Below are positions 1 through 6,874 of a stretch of DNA of 7,910 bases, piece after piece. The stretch is from an uncultured Bacillota bacterium (GTDB taxonomy: Bacteria > Bacillota_I > Bacilli_A > Izemoplasmatales > UBA1188): positions 1-7,910 of the forward strand of contig ONMY01000014.1 of the NCBI GenBank assembly GCA_900318975.1. The letters run 5' to 3'. The notes under the pieces are model-generated. The model was not told the DNA's origin and did not search any database. It saw only the letters and a list, made by a program, of their open reading frames with translations. Within the stretch, counting starts at the first letter, position 1. Every line of letters starts with the position of its first letter. The translations under genes and the position numbers were made by a program.

Positions 1-314
1 AATTCATCACTAGATAGATTTATGAATTCTTCTGTGAGAGTGATTATGTAGATTGAATCAAACCCTAAATATTCTGCAAGTTCAATCTTTTGATTTAATG
101 TCGTAATATAGGTTGGAGTGTTTTTATTTATAAAATCATAATATGATTCATTGAATGTGATAAGACCTACTTTAGTGTTAGACTTTTTTCCGAGTTCTAA
201 TGCTTTTTCAAAAAGAACTCGGTGTCCAATATGGAATCCATCAAAATAACCGAGCACAATGGTCATATCAATTTCTTTGAATTTTCTAAAATCAGTTAGG
301 TATGATATTTTCAT
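1..314 (-). CDS. ribF: RibF, bifunctional riboflavin kinase/FMN adenylyltransferase, N-terminal part (cut by window edge)
   Basis: RibF makes FMN from riboflavin and then FAD, in the cytoplasm. Only 104 codons of the N-terminal adenylyltransferase domain are visible; the rest lies before base 1. The nucleotidyltransferase signature is clear: LGYFDGFHIGH at residues 21-31, matching the family pattern GxFDGxHxGH with H28 and H31 of the HxGH motif. A second block near residues 90-104 (LTEEFINLSSDE) fits the family's loop before the next helix. The usual TFxPHP-type motif reads TFNESY (53-58), so its His and Pro are replaced. The ATG at 314 was chosen because it gives about 20 residues before the signature, as in the family. 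This start lies inside truB (23-nt overlap) with no good ribosome binding site, so translational coupling is likely. The next in-frame ATG (residue 17) is too close to the signature. The truB-ribF order is common in bacteria. Confidence 0.93.
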   Translation of the reverse strand, partial: MKISYLTDFRKFKEIDMTIVLGYFDGFHIGHRVLFEKALELGKKSNTKVGLITFNESYYDFINKNTPTYITTLNQKIELAEYLGFDSIYIITLTEEFINLSSDE

Positions 315-1182
315 TTTTTATTAATAAATCCATTCTATAGATGTTTTTATCTTTTTCAAATTTATAAATTGCGATTTTTAAACTCTCATGTTTTAGGATG
401 ACATAGTCATCTTTAGTATTTAGTATTTTAGGGTCGAGTTTTGAACCATTAATTATTATTTTATAGAGCTTGTCATCTATTTCGATTTCTTTAAAATCTA
501 AATAGGTAGTTGGATCTAGTATTTTAATTTCATCATCTAGTGATACTGAATCATCTATATTAAATTTTCCAACTTCCACTCTTTTAATTTCTTCTGCCAT
601 AGCGGGGATAGAAAGAACGTCACCTAGTTCTTTTGCGAAGCTTCGAACATAGAAACCTTTTGACACAAAAAGTTCAATATCTAAATATGATGAACCATCT
701 ATATATTCGATATTAGATAGTCTTTTTAAAGAATAGATTTCTACTGGTCTTTTTTTAATTTCTACATCTTCATTCTTAAGTGCATATTTATAAAGTGGTG
801 TTCCACCTACCTTAATTGCTGAGTAGATTGGCGGAGTTTGAAGGTATTTTCTTGGAAAATTAGCTAATATTTCATCTATATATGATTCTTTTTCCATAAG
901 GTTAGTATCAACTGCTAGAGTTATTTCACCTTCATTATCAAGGGTTTTAGATGTTGCACCAAGTCTTAATCTTAAGATATATTTTTTTGACAAATTTTCA
1001 AAATATTTAAAATATTTAGTCGCATCATTAATCGCGACTACTAAAAGACCTTCTGCAAGAGGGTCTAGGGTACCAAGGTGTCCAACTTTATTAAGATTAT
1101 ATTTTTTCTTAATTATAGAATCAACCCTTTGGCTTGATAGCTTTATGGGTTTATTAATTAAGATAAATCCAGACTTTATCAT
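292..1182 (-). CDS. truB: TruB, tRNA pseudouridine(55) synthase
   Basis: TruB isomerises U55 to pseudouridine in the T-psi-C loop of tRNAs. The protein is 296 aa, close to the usual 290-315. Visible family blocks are the N-terminal GFILINKP (5-12) and HLGTLDPLAEGLL (35-47) with the catalytic Asp at D40. Further on are Y68 in KKYILRLRLG (matching the conserved active-site Tyr), QTPPIYSAIKVGGTPLY (115-131) and SKGFYVRSFAKELGD (174-188) with the conserved Lys and Arg. Residues after about 230 form a divergent C-terminal part of PUA-like size; I cannot confirm a PUA fold by eye. The start codon overlaps the mutS2 stop in ATGA (4 nt). The only purine-rich stretch, AAAGGA, touches the ATG and is too close to act as a normal ribosome binding site, so expression probably depends on coupling to mutS2. 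TGA is the stop codon. Confidence 0.97.
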   Translation of the reverse strand: MIKSGFILINKPIKLSSQRVDSIIKKKYNLNKVGHLGTLDPLAEGLLVVAINDATKYFKYFENLSKKYILRLRLGATSKTLDNEGEITLAVDTNLMEKESYIDEILANFPRKYLQTPPIYSAIKVGGTPLYKYALKNEDVEIKKRPVEIYSLKRLSNIEYIDGSSYLDIELFVSKGFYVRSFAKELGDVLSIPAMAEEIKRVEVGKFNIDDSVSLDDEIKILDPTTYLDFKEIEIDDKLYKIIINGSKLDPKILNTKDDYVILKHESLKIAIYKFEKDKNIYRMDLLIKNENIIPN

Positions 1183-3515
1183 TCCTTTAGATAACAGATT
1201 GTTACTCCTCTTCCACCTTCGTGTTCTTCACCACTTCTAAATCTCTTGATTTCTTTATGAGATTTACAGTAGTTTATTACCATATTTCTTAAAGCTAGTG
1301 TTCCAAAGCCATGAACGATTTCAACTTCATTTAGATTTGCGAGTACAGCATCATCAATGAATTTGATTAGAGCTTCTTCAGCTTCTTCATATCTCATTCC
1401 TCTCATATCAAGTCTTGATGAGACATTTGTTTTAAGGTTTGGAATATGTTCTTGTTTTCTTGATTCTATTATCGCTTTAACTGGATCATATAGTTCTACA
1501 TATTCTAGTTCATGTTTTTTAAAGACTGAAACCATTGAACCGAGTTGTACTGTATATTTCTTGTTTTCGATTTTTATGACTTTACCGATTTTATCGTATA
1601 CTAAGCATTTAACATTATCACCAACATTTATTTCATCTTTAGAGCGATTCTTTTTTGGCTTTTTTATTTCATAAAGGGAGTTAGTTTGTCCTCTTAAATC
1701 AGCAATTATATTTTCTTTAACTTCTTTTTTATCCTCGATATCTTTTCTAACTTTCTTGATTTCATCTAATAAAAGAGTTGCCTCTTTTTGAGTTTTTTCT
1801 AAGATTTTTGATTTTTCATCAGATATTTCATCATATTTTTTATTTATTCTTTCTTTTTCTTCGAGCATTTTATTTCGATGATTCTCAGCTTCAATTTCAA
1901 AATCTGTTTTAAGTTTTAGATATTCTTCTTTTAGTTTTCTAACCGTTAATGAATCTTTTTCTAGCTTTTTAATTAGATTTGATTCTTTATCTTTAAATTC
2001 TAGTGATCTATTTTTGGCATTCTTTATTATTTCAGGATTTAAACCAAGTCTAGATGAAATTAAGAAAGCATTAGATCCACCTGAAATACCTATAATTAAT
2101 TTATAGGTTGGCTTTAATGTATCGACATTAAATTCAACTGAGGCATTTTCTATTGAATCATGGTTATAGGCGTATAGTTTTAGTTCTGGGTAGTGAGTAG
2201 TACATACTGTATAGAGATTCTTTTCTCTTAAAAAGTCTAGGATTGAAATCGCAAGAGATGCACCTTCTTTAGGATCAGTTCCACTTCCAAGTTCATCGAG
2301 GAGTACTAGAGAGTTTTCTTCTACTTTCTTTAAGATTTTAACGATTCTAGACATATGAGATGAGAATGTTGAAAGGGATTGTTCGATGGATTGTTCATCA
2401 CCGATATCTGCATATATTCCATTAAATATGATAGTTTTAGAACCTTCTTTTACTGGGATTAAAAGACCTGATTGAACCATTAGTGATAATAGACCAAGTG
2501 TCTTAAGCACTACTGTTTTACCACCAGTATTAGGCCCAGTTATAATCATTGTGTTTTTATCTCTTAAGGTGATAGTATTTGGAATACAGATAGATTTATC
2601 TATTAATGGATGCTTTGCATCTATTAAATCGATATAATCTGATAATTCTACATTTTCACCATCTATTTCTTTTGCGTATTCTCCACGGGCAAAAAGATCA
2701 TCTAATTTTAAGATGATATCTAAGTCCTTCTTGATATCATCATAGTATACTGAAATTTTAGATGATAAATCTAATAAAATCTTTTCTATTTCTGCTTGTT
2801 CATTATTTCTTAGGATTGTGATCTTGTTTTCGATTTCTGAAATTGAATATGGTTCAATATAGACAGTTTGACCTGATTGAGATTCATCAAAGACAATTCC
2901 TTTTATTTTTGATCTATTAGTGGACATTACAGGTATAACTCTATGGCCTTGTCTTATTGTGATAATTGGCTCAGTTAGGATTGATGCATGAGTTCTAATG
3001 ATTTCATTTAATTTGTTTGTGGACTCAGATTCGAGTGTTCTTATTTGTTTTCTGATTTTGTATAGTTCATCTGATGCACTGTCCATGATGTTTCCTTCAA
3101 AATCAAAGACAGAATCAATTAAATCTTTAGATGGCTTTAGGCTTACGAGTTCATTAATGTATTTTGATATATGGGTTATTTCTAGTTCGATATTTGGGGC
3201 AGTTGTAAAATAATTAAATGTCCTATTAACATCATAGATAAGCTTATTAATTTCTAAGAATTCAAAGATATTAAGAGGTGCTGATATCCTAATTCTATCA
3301 ATTGTAGTATCTAGGTTAAATGGAAGATATTCGATTGATGAAAGCCTAAAAATGAGGTTTCTGATTTCATAAACCTCATTTAAGGTATCTAAAATTAAGT
3401 CTTTGTCACATGAAGGCTTTAAATTTAAGATATTCTTTTTTGTCTCTTCTAAATATGCATAAGATGCGACTTGTTTTAGGATCTTAGGATATTCTAATAA
3501 TCTTAATTCAAACAT
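1179..3515 (-). CDS. mutS2: MutS2 (endonuclease/ribosome-rescue ATPase with Smr domain)
   Basis: The product is 778 aa, close to B. subtilis MutS2. Order of parts: MutS-like core/lever helices (about 1-300), ABC-type ATPase (about 300-500), long charged coiled coil (about 505-610), KOW-like beta segment (about 628-675) and C-terminal Smr domain (700-778). Seen directly: Walker A GPNTGGKT (327-334), STFSSHM signature (382-388), Walker B LVLLDELGSGTD (403-414), switch His in TTHYPELK (439-446), and Smr motifs LDMRG (702-706) and HGFGTLALR (735-743). Family members suppress recombination and, in B. subtilis, split collided ribosomes. The usual Smr HGxGTGxLR is changed at its second G (GTL), and the conserved IPGRSNAF reads ISGGSNAF (476-483). 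It is the first gene of an operon with truB and ribF. The ATG at 3515 matches family N-termini but has no Shine-Dalgarno; the predicted leader is only about 11 nt. Confidence 0.97.
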   Translation of the reverse strand: MFELRLLEYPKILKQVASYAYLEETKKNILNLKPSCDKDLILDTLNEVYEIRNLIFRLSSIEYLPFNLDTTIDRIRISAPLNIFEFLEINKLIYDVNRTFNYFTTAPNIELEITHISKYINELVSLKPSKDLIDSVFDFEGNIMDSASDELYKIRKQIRTLESESTNKLNEIIRTHASILTEPIITIRQGHRVIPVMSTNRSKIKGIVFDESQSGQTVYIEPYSISEIENKITILRNNEQAEIEKILLDLSSKISVYYDDIKKDLDIILKLDDLFARGEYAKEIDGENVELSDYIDLIDAKHPLIDKSICIPNTITLRDKNTMIITGPNTGGKTVVLKTLGLLSLMVQSGLLIPVKEGSKTIIFNGIYADIGDEQSIEQSLSTFSSHMSRIVKILKKVEENSLVLLDELGSGTDPKEGASLAISILDFLREKNLYTVCTTHYPELKLYAYNHDSIENASVEFNVDTLKPTYKLIIGISGGSNAFLISSRLGLNPEIIKNAKNRSLEFKDKESNLIKKLEKDSLTVRKLKEEYLKLKTDFEIEAENHRNKMLEEKERINKKYDEISDEKSKILEKTQKEATLLLDEIKKVRKDIEDKKEVKENIIADLRGQTNSLYEIKKPKKNRSKDEINVGDNVKCLVYDKIGKVIKIENKKYTVQLGSMVSVFKKHELEYVELYDPVKAIIESRKQEHIPNLKTNVSSRLDMRGMRYEEAEEALIKFIDDAVLANLNEVEIVHGFGTLALRNMVINYCKSHKEIKRFRSGEEHEGGRGVTICYLKE

Positions 3516-3532
3516 AATTTATTTATGTTTAA

Positions 3533-3561
3533 ATTATATCATTATTATATGAGTTTTTCAA
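3533..3561 (-). promoter_or_regulatory. Sigma-A promoter of the mutS2-truB-ribF operon
   Basis: On the minus strand, TTGAAA (3561-3556) is followed by a 17-nt spacer and a perfect TATAAT (3538-3533). A TG dinucleotide one base upstream of the -10 makes it an extended -10 promoter. The expected start of transcription is near 3526, leaving a leader of about 11 nt (ATAAATAAATT) with no Shine-Dalgarno before the mutS2 ATG at 3515. This is the best promoter match in the window. Confidence 0.85.
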
Positions 3562-3566
3562 TTATA

Positions 3567-3599
3567 AGAAAATAGAAGACAAGATGCCTTCTATTTTCT
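3567..3599 (-). terminator. Hairpin terminator candidate after the yidD operon
   Basis: A perfect 12-bp inverted repeat (arms AGAAAATAGAAG at 3567-3578 and CTTCTATTTTCT at 3588-3599) with a 9-nt loop begins 8 nt past the stop codon of the large gene and ends 5 bp before the mutS2 -35 box. Its position suits termination of the upstream operon. The stem is AT-rich and the run after it (TTATAATTG on the minus strand) is a poor U-tract, although the 3' arm itself is U-rich. It may therefore be a weak terminator or a 3'-end stabiliser. Confidence 0.6.
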
Positions 3600-3607
3600 A
3601 ATACTTC

Positions 3608-6316
3608 TTATTTCTTTTTATTCTTTGTTTTCTTTGTTGAACAGCCGCTATTATTCTTCTTTGTTTTAGCTTTTTTAGCTTCTTGTTCTTGGATTGGTTG
3701 TGGTGATGGAGCTTCTTCTTTAACGTTTAAGCTTTCATCAACATCATCTCTAATGAGACTATATTTAACTGGTATTTCTTCATAAGTGTAGTCTCTATCA
3801 GATGCCTTCTTACAACCTTTCTTATCTGTATGAACTGTTGTCTTTCTTGGATTACCGATTGTTAGAACGCATTCAAGAGTTCTTGATTTTTTATCATAGA
3901 GGAAATATCTAGTTCTATTAAAGTCTTTGTATGAATATTGATAATCTTCTTTGCCAATTGGTGCACCAATTTTAAATCTTGCAGTGTCATGTTTAAAGAC
4001 AAAGAAACTATCATCATTAAATGGTTTTATATCATCGACATTGAATTCTGCCTTATCGAGATTTCTTCCATTGACATCGATTGAATAGAGTGAATTTGTA
4101 TAGATTGGTTCTTCTCTATCATCATCTTCATATTCTTTTACTTCTCTTCTTAGGAAGTAGATATTGAATCTATCAACGATTACTGTACCATCAGAATCGA
4201 TGTTGTCACAGATTACTCTATTCTTTGTGCCATCGTTTCTAACGATTCTAAGATTATTTTTAGCATCTATATAGTAGATGAGATTATCGATCATATCGAT
4301 GAATTTATTAAGTAGTGTACAGATAATTACTCTCTTCTTTCCATCTAAAGTCATCTTAACTAGGACTCTATTATATCCCCAGCCCTTAATAAAATACATC
4401 CATCCACTTCTAATGAATCTGATTTCAGATACATTATGTGCAATTTCAAGTCTATCAGTACCATCGAGTTCGATTGATACTAGTGAACTATCTGTTTCAT
4501 TACCAACACGGTAGTATGCTTTTCCATCGATGATTTTAAAGAATGAGAATATGTTATATTCTAAGACGTGATCTCTATCTGTCTTTAAATCATAGAGATG
4601 AAGATCACTATTTAAGAAATTACGGCTTTGGTTTGGAAGAGTATAGAGGATTTTATTATCGTATACACTTACAATATAACAATCTCTATCTAGTACTTTT
4701 CTATTTACTCCACTCTTAAGGTCATAGGCAAAGAATTCATCTTTAAATTCAAGCTTTTCTTGAACATTCTTTTTCTTCTTTTTCCCTGGTTTTTCTATTT
4801 TTTCTCTGTGCTGATAGAAGATCTTATCATCATAGAAATCATAGATATCTATACAAGATTTAACTAGAGTTGATACTGTAGAATCTAACATATCTACAAG
4901 TATTATTTCGTATTTATTTAGTTCATTTTCAACGTTATTTACGAGTTTTGTCTTACAACCTTTTTTAACTTCTTCAGGAGCGTTTATTAGTTTTCTTCTA
5001 AAGATGAATTGATTCTTAGATGATGAGAAATAAAGCTTTGAATCAAGCATATAAAGATTTGCACTACCAGCTTTTAATTTATCGATATCAGTGAGTTTAT
5101 TATCGCTGATGTCATAAGATACAATCTTATAACATCTACTCTTAGAATCGAAGATTAAAAGGAAGAATTTACCACCATAAAGGCATATTACTTTAATAAC
5201 ATTTCTTACTAGTGGTTCATCAGCGATTTCACCACCTATAACTTCATAAAGATCTTTTCCAATAGGTTTTTGGATAACTTCATTATCCATTAAATCTTGT
5301 TTAATCTCTTCTTCTGTCTTATTACTATTTTTCAACTTTTTAGCATTCTTCATAAGGTATGAAGATGCCTTAACTGGATTAACTATTTTAACTTCGCTGT
5401 CATAATGACCAAATGTATAATATTTTCCATTTGTCTCATATAGACTCTTAAAATTATATAGTTTATTGATTGTGTCTATGTATTTACTTGAATCTTTATA
5501 TTTAGAGATTTTTGTGAATAGATTTAGGCAATCTGTAATACTATCACCGAGTTTATATTTTTCAACAGCGTTATTATAGTATTCTTCTGCGCTTATTCCT
5601 CTTTGAGCATATTCTTCTTTTAATACTAGATCGAATCTCTCCTGAGCATCTTTTACAGCTTTTACATCATAGATTTCTCTTGGGACTTCAAGCTCTCTAA
5701 GTCTATTTTCTAAAGATTCATATCTTTCTTTCATTGAATTTAATCTATCAGTATCTAGATTAAATCTTTCTGCATATTTTATATCCTGTGAAAGAGTTAT
5801 TAGTAACTCTTCACGCTTTTCTGTAATATTAAAGAGTATTGCTTCATACTGTGCATAAATTGGAAGCGCTTCAGAGCCATCATCTTTATATTTTAGGGTT
5901 GCCATCTTGTTTTCGATTTCTGGTAGGAAATCAAGCTTTTTTAGAATTGGAATATAGATACATTCAAATTCAAGTAACCAAGTAGATGGATCAGCGCCAT
6001 ATTTTCTTTTTGATTCATCTATTAGATCTTTTAAATCTTCTAGATATACAACTGGATCATTTAGATATTGATTCCAGTTATATGTCTCAAATAAATCTTC
6101 AATATAGATTAGTGAAGATTCAGGATGACCATATCCTATTTCTTTTTGATCTTTAGAATCTTTCCAAAGTCTTCTAAGTGAAGAATCAATGATTAATTCT
6201 TCAATGCTTATTTTAGAGTCACAAGCATTACATTCTATCCTTTTGTCACCTTCAAGATAGCCAACATCTCTCCCACAAACTGGGCATTTTCCAACTTTAA
6301 GTTTTGAGTAATCCAT
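3608..6316 (-). CDS. Unrecognised large protein: zinc ribbon, TPR-like region, DUF5050-like beta-propeller, Lys-rich tail
   Basis: I do not recognise a named family for this 902-aa protein. The N-terminus has a zinc ribbon, CPVC (11-14) and CNAC (29-32). Residues about 40-290 are helical and charged, ending in a TPR-like stretch (about 245-288, with the phrase ISKYKDSSKYI). From about 290 to 825 are roughly eight or nine beta repeats of the type 'D/N-x-hydrophobic-Y-Y/F ... L-Y-x-hydrophobic-D-x-x-G', for example DNLIYYIDAKNNLRIVRNDG. These resemble DUF5050-type propeller blades. A KKKKK insert lies near 512-516, and the last 25 residues are rich in Lys with one Cys. I see no signal peptide or transmembrane helix, so it is probably cytoplasmic. 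The start was placed at the ATG at 6316: AGAGGA lies 8 nt upstream and the ATG sits 1 nt after the yidD stop (TAA-A-ATG). A longer in-frame start at 6388 would overlap yidD by 71 nt and add 24 non-domain residues. The function is unknown; sensing or scaffolding is a guess. Confidence 0.9.
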   Translation of the reverse strand: MDYSKLKVGKCPVCGRDVGYLEGDKRIECNACDSKISIEELIIDSSLRRLWKDSKDQKEIGYGHPESSLIYIEDLFETYNWNQYLNDPVVYLEDLKDLIDESKRKYGADPSTWLLEFECIYIPILKKLDFLPEIENKMATLKYKDDGSEALPIYAQYEAILFNITEKREELLITLSQDIKYAERFNLDTDRLNSMKERYESLENRLRELEVPREIYDVKAVKDAQERFDLVLKEEYAQRGISAEEYYNNAVEKYKLGDSITDCLNLFTKISKYKDSSKYIDTINKLYNFKSLYETNGKYYTFGHYDSEVKIVNPVKASSYLMKNAKKLKNSNKTEEEIKQDLMDNEVIQKPIGKDLYEVIGGEIADEPLVRNVIKVICLYGGKFFLLIFDSKSRCYKIVSYDISDNKLTDIDKLKAGSANLYMLDSKLYFSSSKNQFIFRRKLINAPEEVKKGCKTKLVNNVENELNKYEIILVDMLDSTVSTLVKSCIDIYDFYDDKIFYQHREKIEKPGKKKKKNVQEKLEFKDEFFAYDLKSGVNRKVLDRDCYIVSVYDNKILYTLPNQSRNFLNSDLHLYDLKTDRDHVLEYNIFSFFKIIDGKAYYRVGNETDSSLVSIELDGTDRLEIAHNVSEIRFIRSGWMYFIKGWGYNRVLVKMTLDGKKRVIICTLLNKFIDMIDNLIYYIDAKNNLRIVRNDGTKNRVICDNIDSDGTVIVDRFNIYFLRREVKEYEDDDREEPIYTNSLYSIDVNGRNLDKAEFNVDDIKPFNDDSFFVFKHDTARFKIGAPIGKEDYQYSYKDFNRTRYFLYDKKSRTLECVLTIGNPRKTTVHTDKKGCKKASDRDYTYEEIPVKYSLIRDDVDESLNVKEEAPSPQPIQEQEAKKAKTKKNNSGCSTKKTKNKKK

Positions 6317-6317
6317 T

Positions 6318-6758
6318 TTAATTGTCCTCTTCTTCTTTAGTATATTTTTTAAATAATTTTTTAATTGATGGAAGATCATATCCACCATTAGGTGGAGTGC
6401 ATGAATTTATACGCTTTATTCCAAGAGTAATACCGATAATGAGTCCATATCTAAATATGGACATTATCATATATGATGAACAGGTTGGTGTGTATCTACA
6501 CCTATCTCTTACTTTAAGTGGTGCAAATGCTTTATACATAAAGATGCATCCGACCGCAAAAAGTCTAAGTGGAACATATGATATAAGAAGTCCAATAATT
6601 AATAATATGTAGTTTTCAAGATTAATAAATCTATATTTTAGATTTAGAAAGAATGTAGTCCAGATAAGTATTAATATTATAAGCATAAGATAGAAAAATA
6701 CGAATAAATCTACAACTCTTACTTCTCTAAAATGTTTAGGCGCTCTTGATTCAAGCAT
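6318..6758 (-). CDS. yidD: YidD-family membrane protein insertion efficiency factor with N-terminal membrane extension
   Basis: YidD is a small membrane-associated protein that helps YidC/Sec insert membrane proteins. The core family block is at about 72-135: YKAFAPLKVRDRCRYTPTCSSY (75-96, with C87 and C93), then IKRINSC (114-120) and PNGGYDLP (123-130). This matches the family's 'SPL..RCRFxPTCSxY ... R..RC.P...GGxDxVP' order. The protein is 146 aa, whereas typical YidD is 70-90. The extra N-terminal 70 residues contain two hydrophobic segments (about 18-38 and 50-72), so this form is probably an integral membrane protein. The ATG at 6758 is the first possible start because a TAA codon sits directly before it. 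The nearest Shine-Dalgarno-like AGGAG is 30 nt upstream, beyond a 17-bp palindrome. yidD is the first gene of a two-gene operon with the zinc-ribbon protein. Usual partners (rnpA, rpmH, yidC) are absent here. Confidence 0.92.
   Translation of the reverse strand: MLESRAPKHFREVRVVDLFVFFYLMLIILILIWTTFFLNLKYRFINLENYILLIIGLLISYVPLRLFAVGCIFMYKAFAPLKVRDRCRYTPTCSSYMIMSIFRYGLIIGITLGIKRINSCTPPNGGYDLPSIKKLFKKYTKEEEDN
6325..6330 (-). promoter_or_regulatory. Ribosome binding site that decides the start of the large zinc-ribbon gene
   Basis: AGAGGA on the minus strand lies 8 nt before the ATG at 6316, inside the last codons of yidD. No comparable site precedes the upstream in-frame ATG at 6388. It is one of only two clear Shine-Dalgarno matches I found in the window and supports translation coupled to yidD. 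Confidence 0.75.
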
Positions 6759-6769
6759 TTATGAATACT

Positions 6770-6786
6770 AAACAAATATTTTGTTT
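6770..6786. repeat. 17-bp palindrome between AGGAG and the yidD start
   Basis: AAACAAATATTTTGTTT has perfect 7-bp arms around a 3-nt centre. It lies between the AGGAG at 6789-6793 and the yidD ATG. As DNA it has the size of a dimeric repressor operator. As RNA it would be a weak, all but one A-U pair hairpin; looping it out would shorten the AGGAG-to-ATG distance from 30 to 13 nt. A chance palindrome in AT-rich DNA cannot be excluded. Confidence 0.4.
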
Positions 6787-6831
6787 ATCTCCTAGAAAAA
6801 TTAAATGATTATTCTTAAATCTTATATTTTA

Positions 6832-6840
6832 ATTTTACCA
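6832..6840 (-). promoter_or_regulatory. Candidate extended -10 promoter of the yidD operon
   Basis: On the minus strand TGG-TAAAAT (6840-6832) is an extended -10 match; no convincing -35 is seen 17 bp upstream. It predicts a leader of about 65-70 nt that contains the AGGAG and the 17-bp palindrome. Other AT-rich -10-like strings occur nearby, so this is tentative. Confidence 0.4.
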
Positions 6841-6859
6841 TATTTAACTTAAATATCTA

Positions 6860-6868
6860 TGATATAAT
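6860..6868 (+). promoter_or_regulatory. Extended -10 promoter of rnhC, giving a leaderless mRNA
   Basis: TG-A-TATAAT (6860-6868) is a perfect extended -10, with the same TGATATAATTTAA context as the mutS2 promoter. The A of the rnhC ATG is the seventh base after the -10, the usual position of the transcription start. There is therefore no room for a leader or ribosome binding site. No good -35 is seen at 17 bp. Confidence 0.75.
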
Positions 6869-6874
6869 TTAAGT

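Larger units (their letters stand above)
6759..6874. promoter_or_regulatory. Divergent intergenic region between yidD and rnhC
   Basis: This 116-bp, very AT-rich gap separates yidD (minus) from rnhC (plus). It holds an extended -10 for each direction, a 17-bp palindrome and an isolated AGGAG, each listed separately. The two -10 elements are about 25 bp apart, so the promoters would overlap and polymerases could compete. Confidence 0.7.

Noticed and set aside
292..1182. Mycoplasma-type code (TGA = Trp)
   Set aside because: TGA ends truB and mutS2 at family-typical lengths, and Trp codons checked in yidD and the large gene are TGG.
1357..1674. Plus-strand open frame opposite mutS2
   Set aside because: It is antisense to strongly conserved mutS2 sequence and has no family features; a shadow frame. 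Similar frames at 2998-3213, 4278-4514, 6322-6612 and 7132-7377 were dismissed for the same reason.
6317..6388. 24-residue N-terminal extension of the zinc-ribbon protein from an ATG at 6388
   Set aside because: It lies wholly in another frame of yidD, has no ribosome binding site and adds no domain; the ATG at 6316 has AGAGGA at 8 nt.
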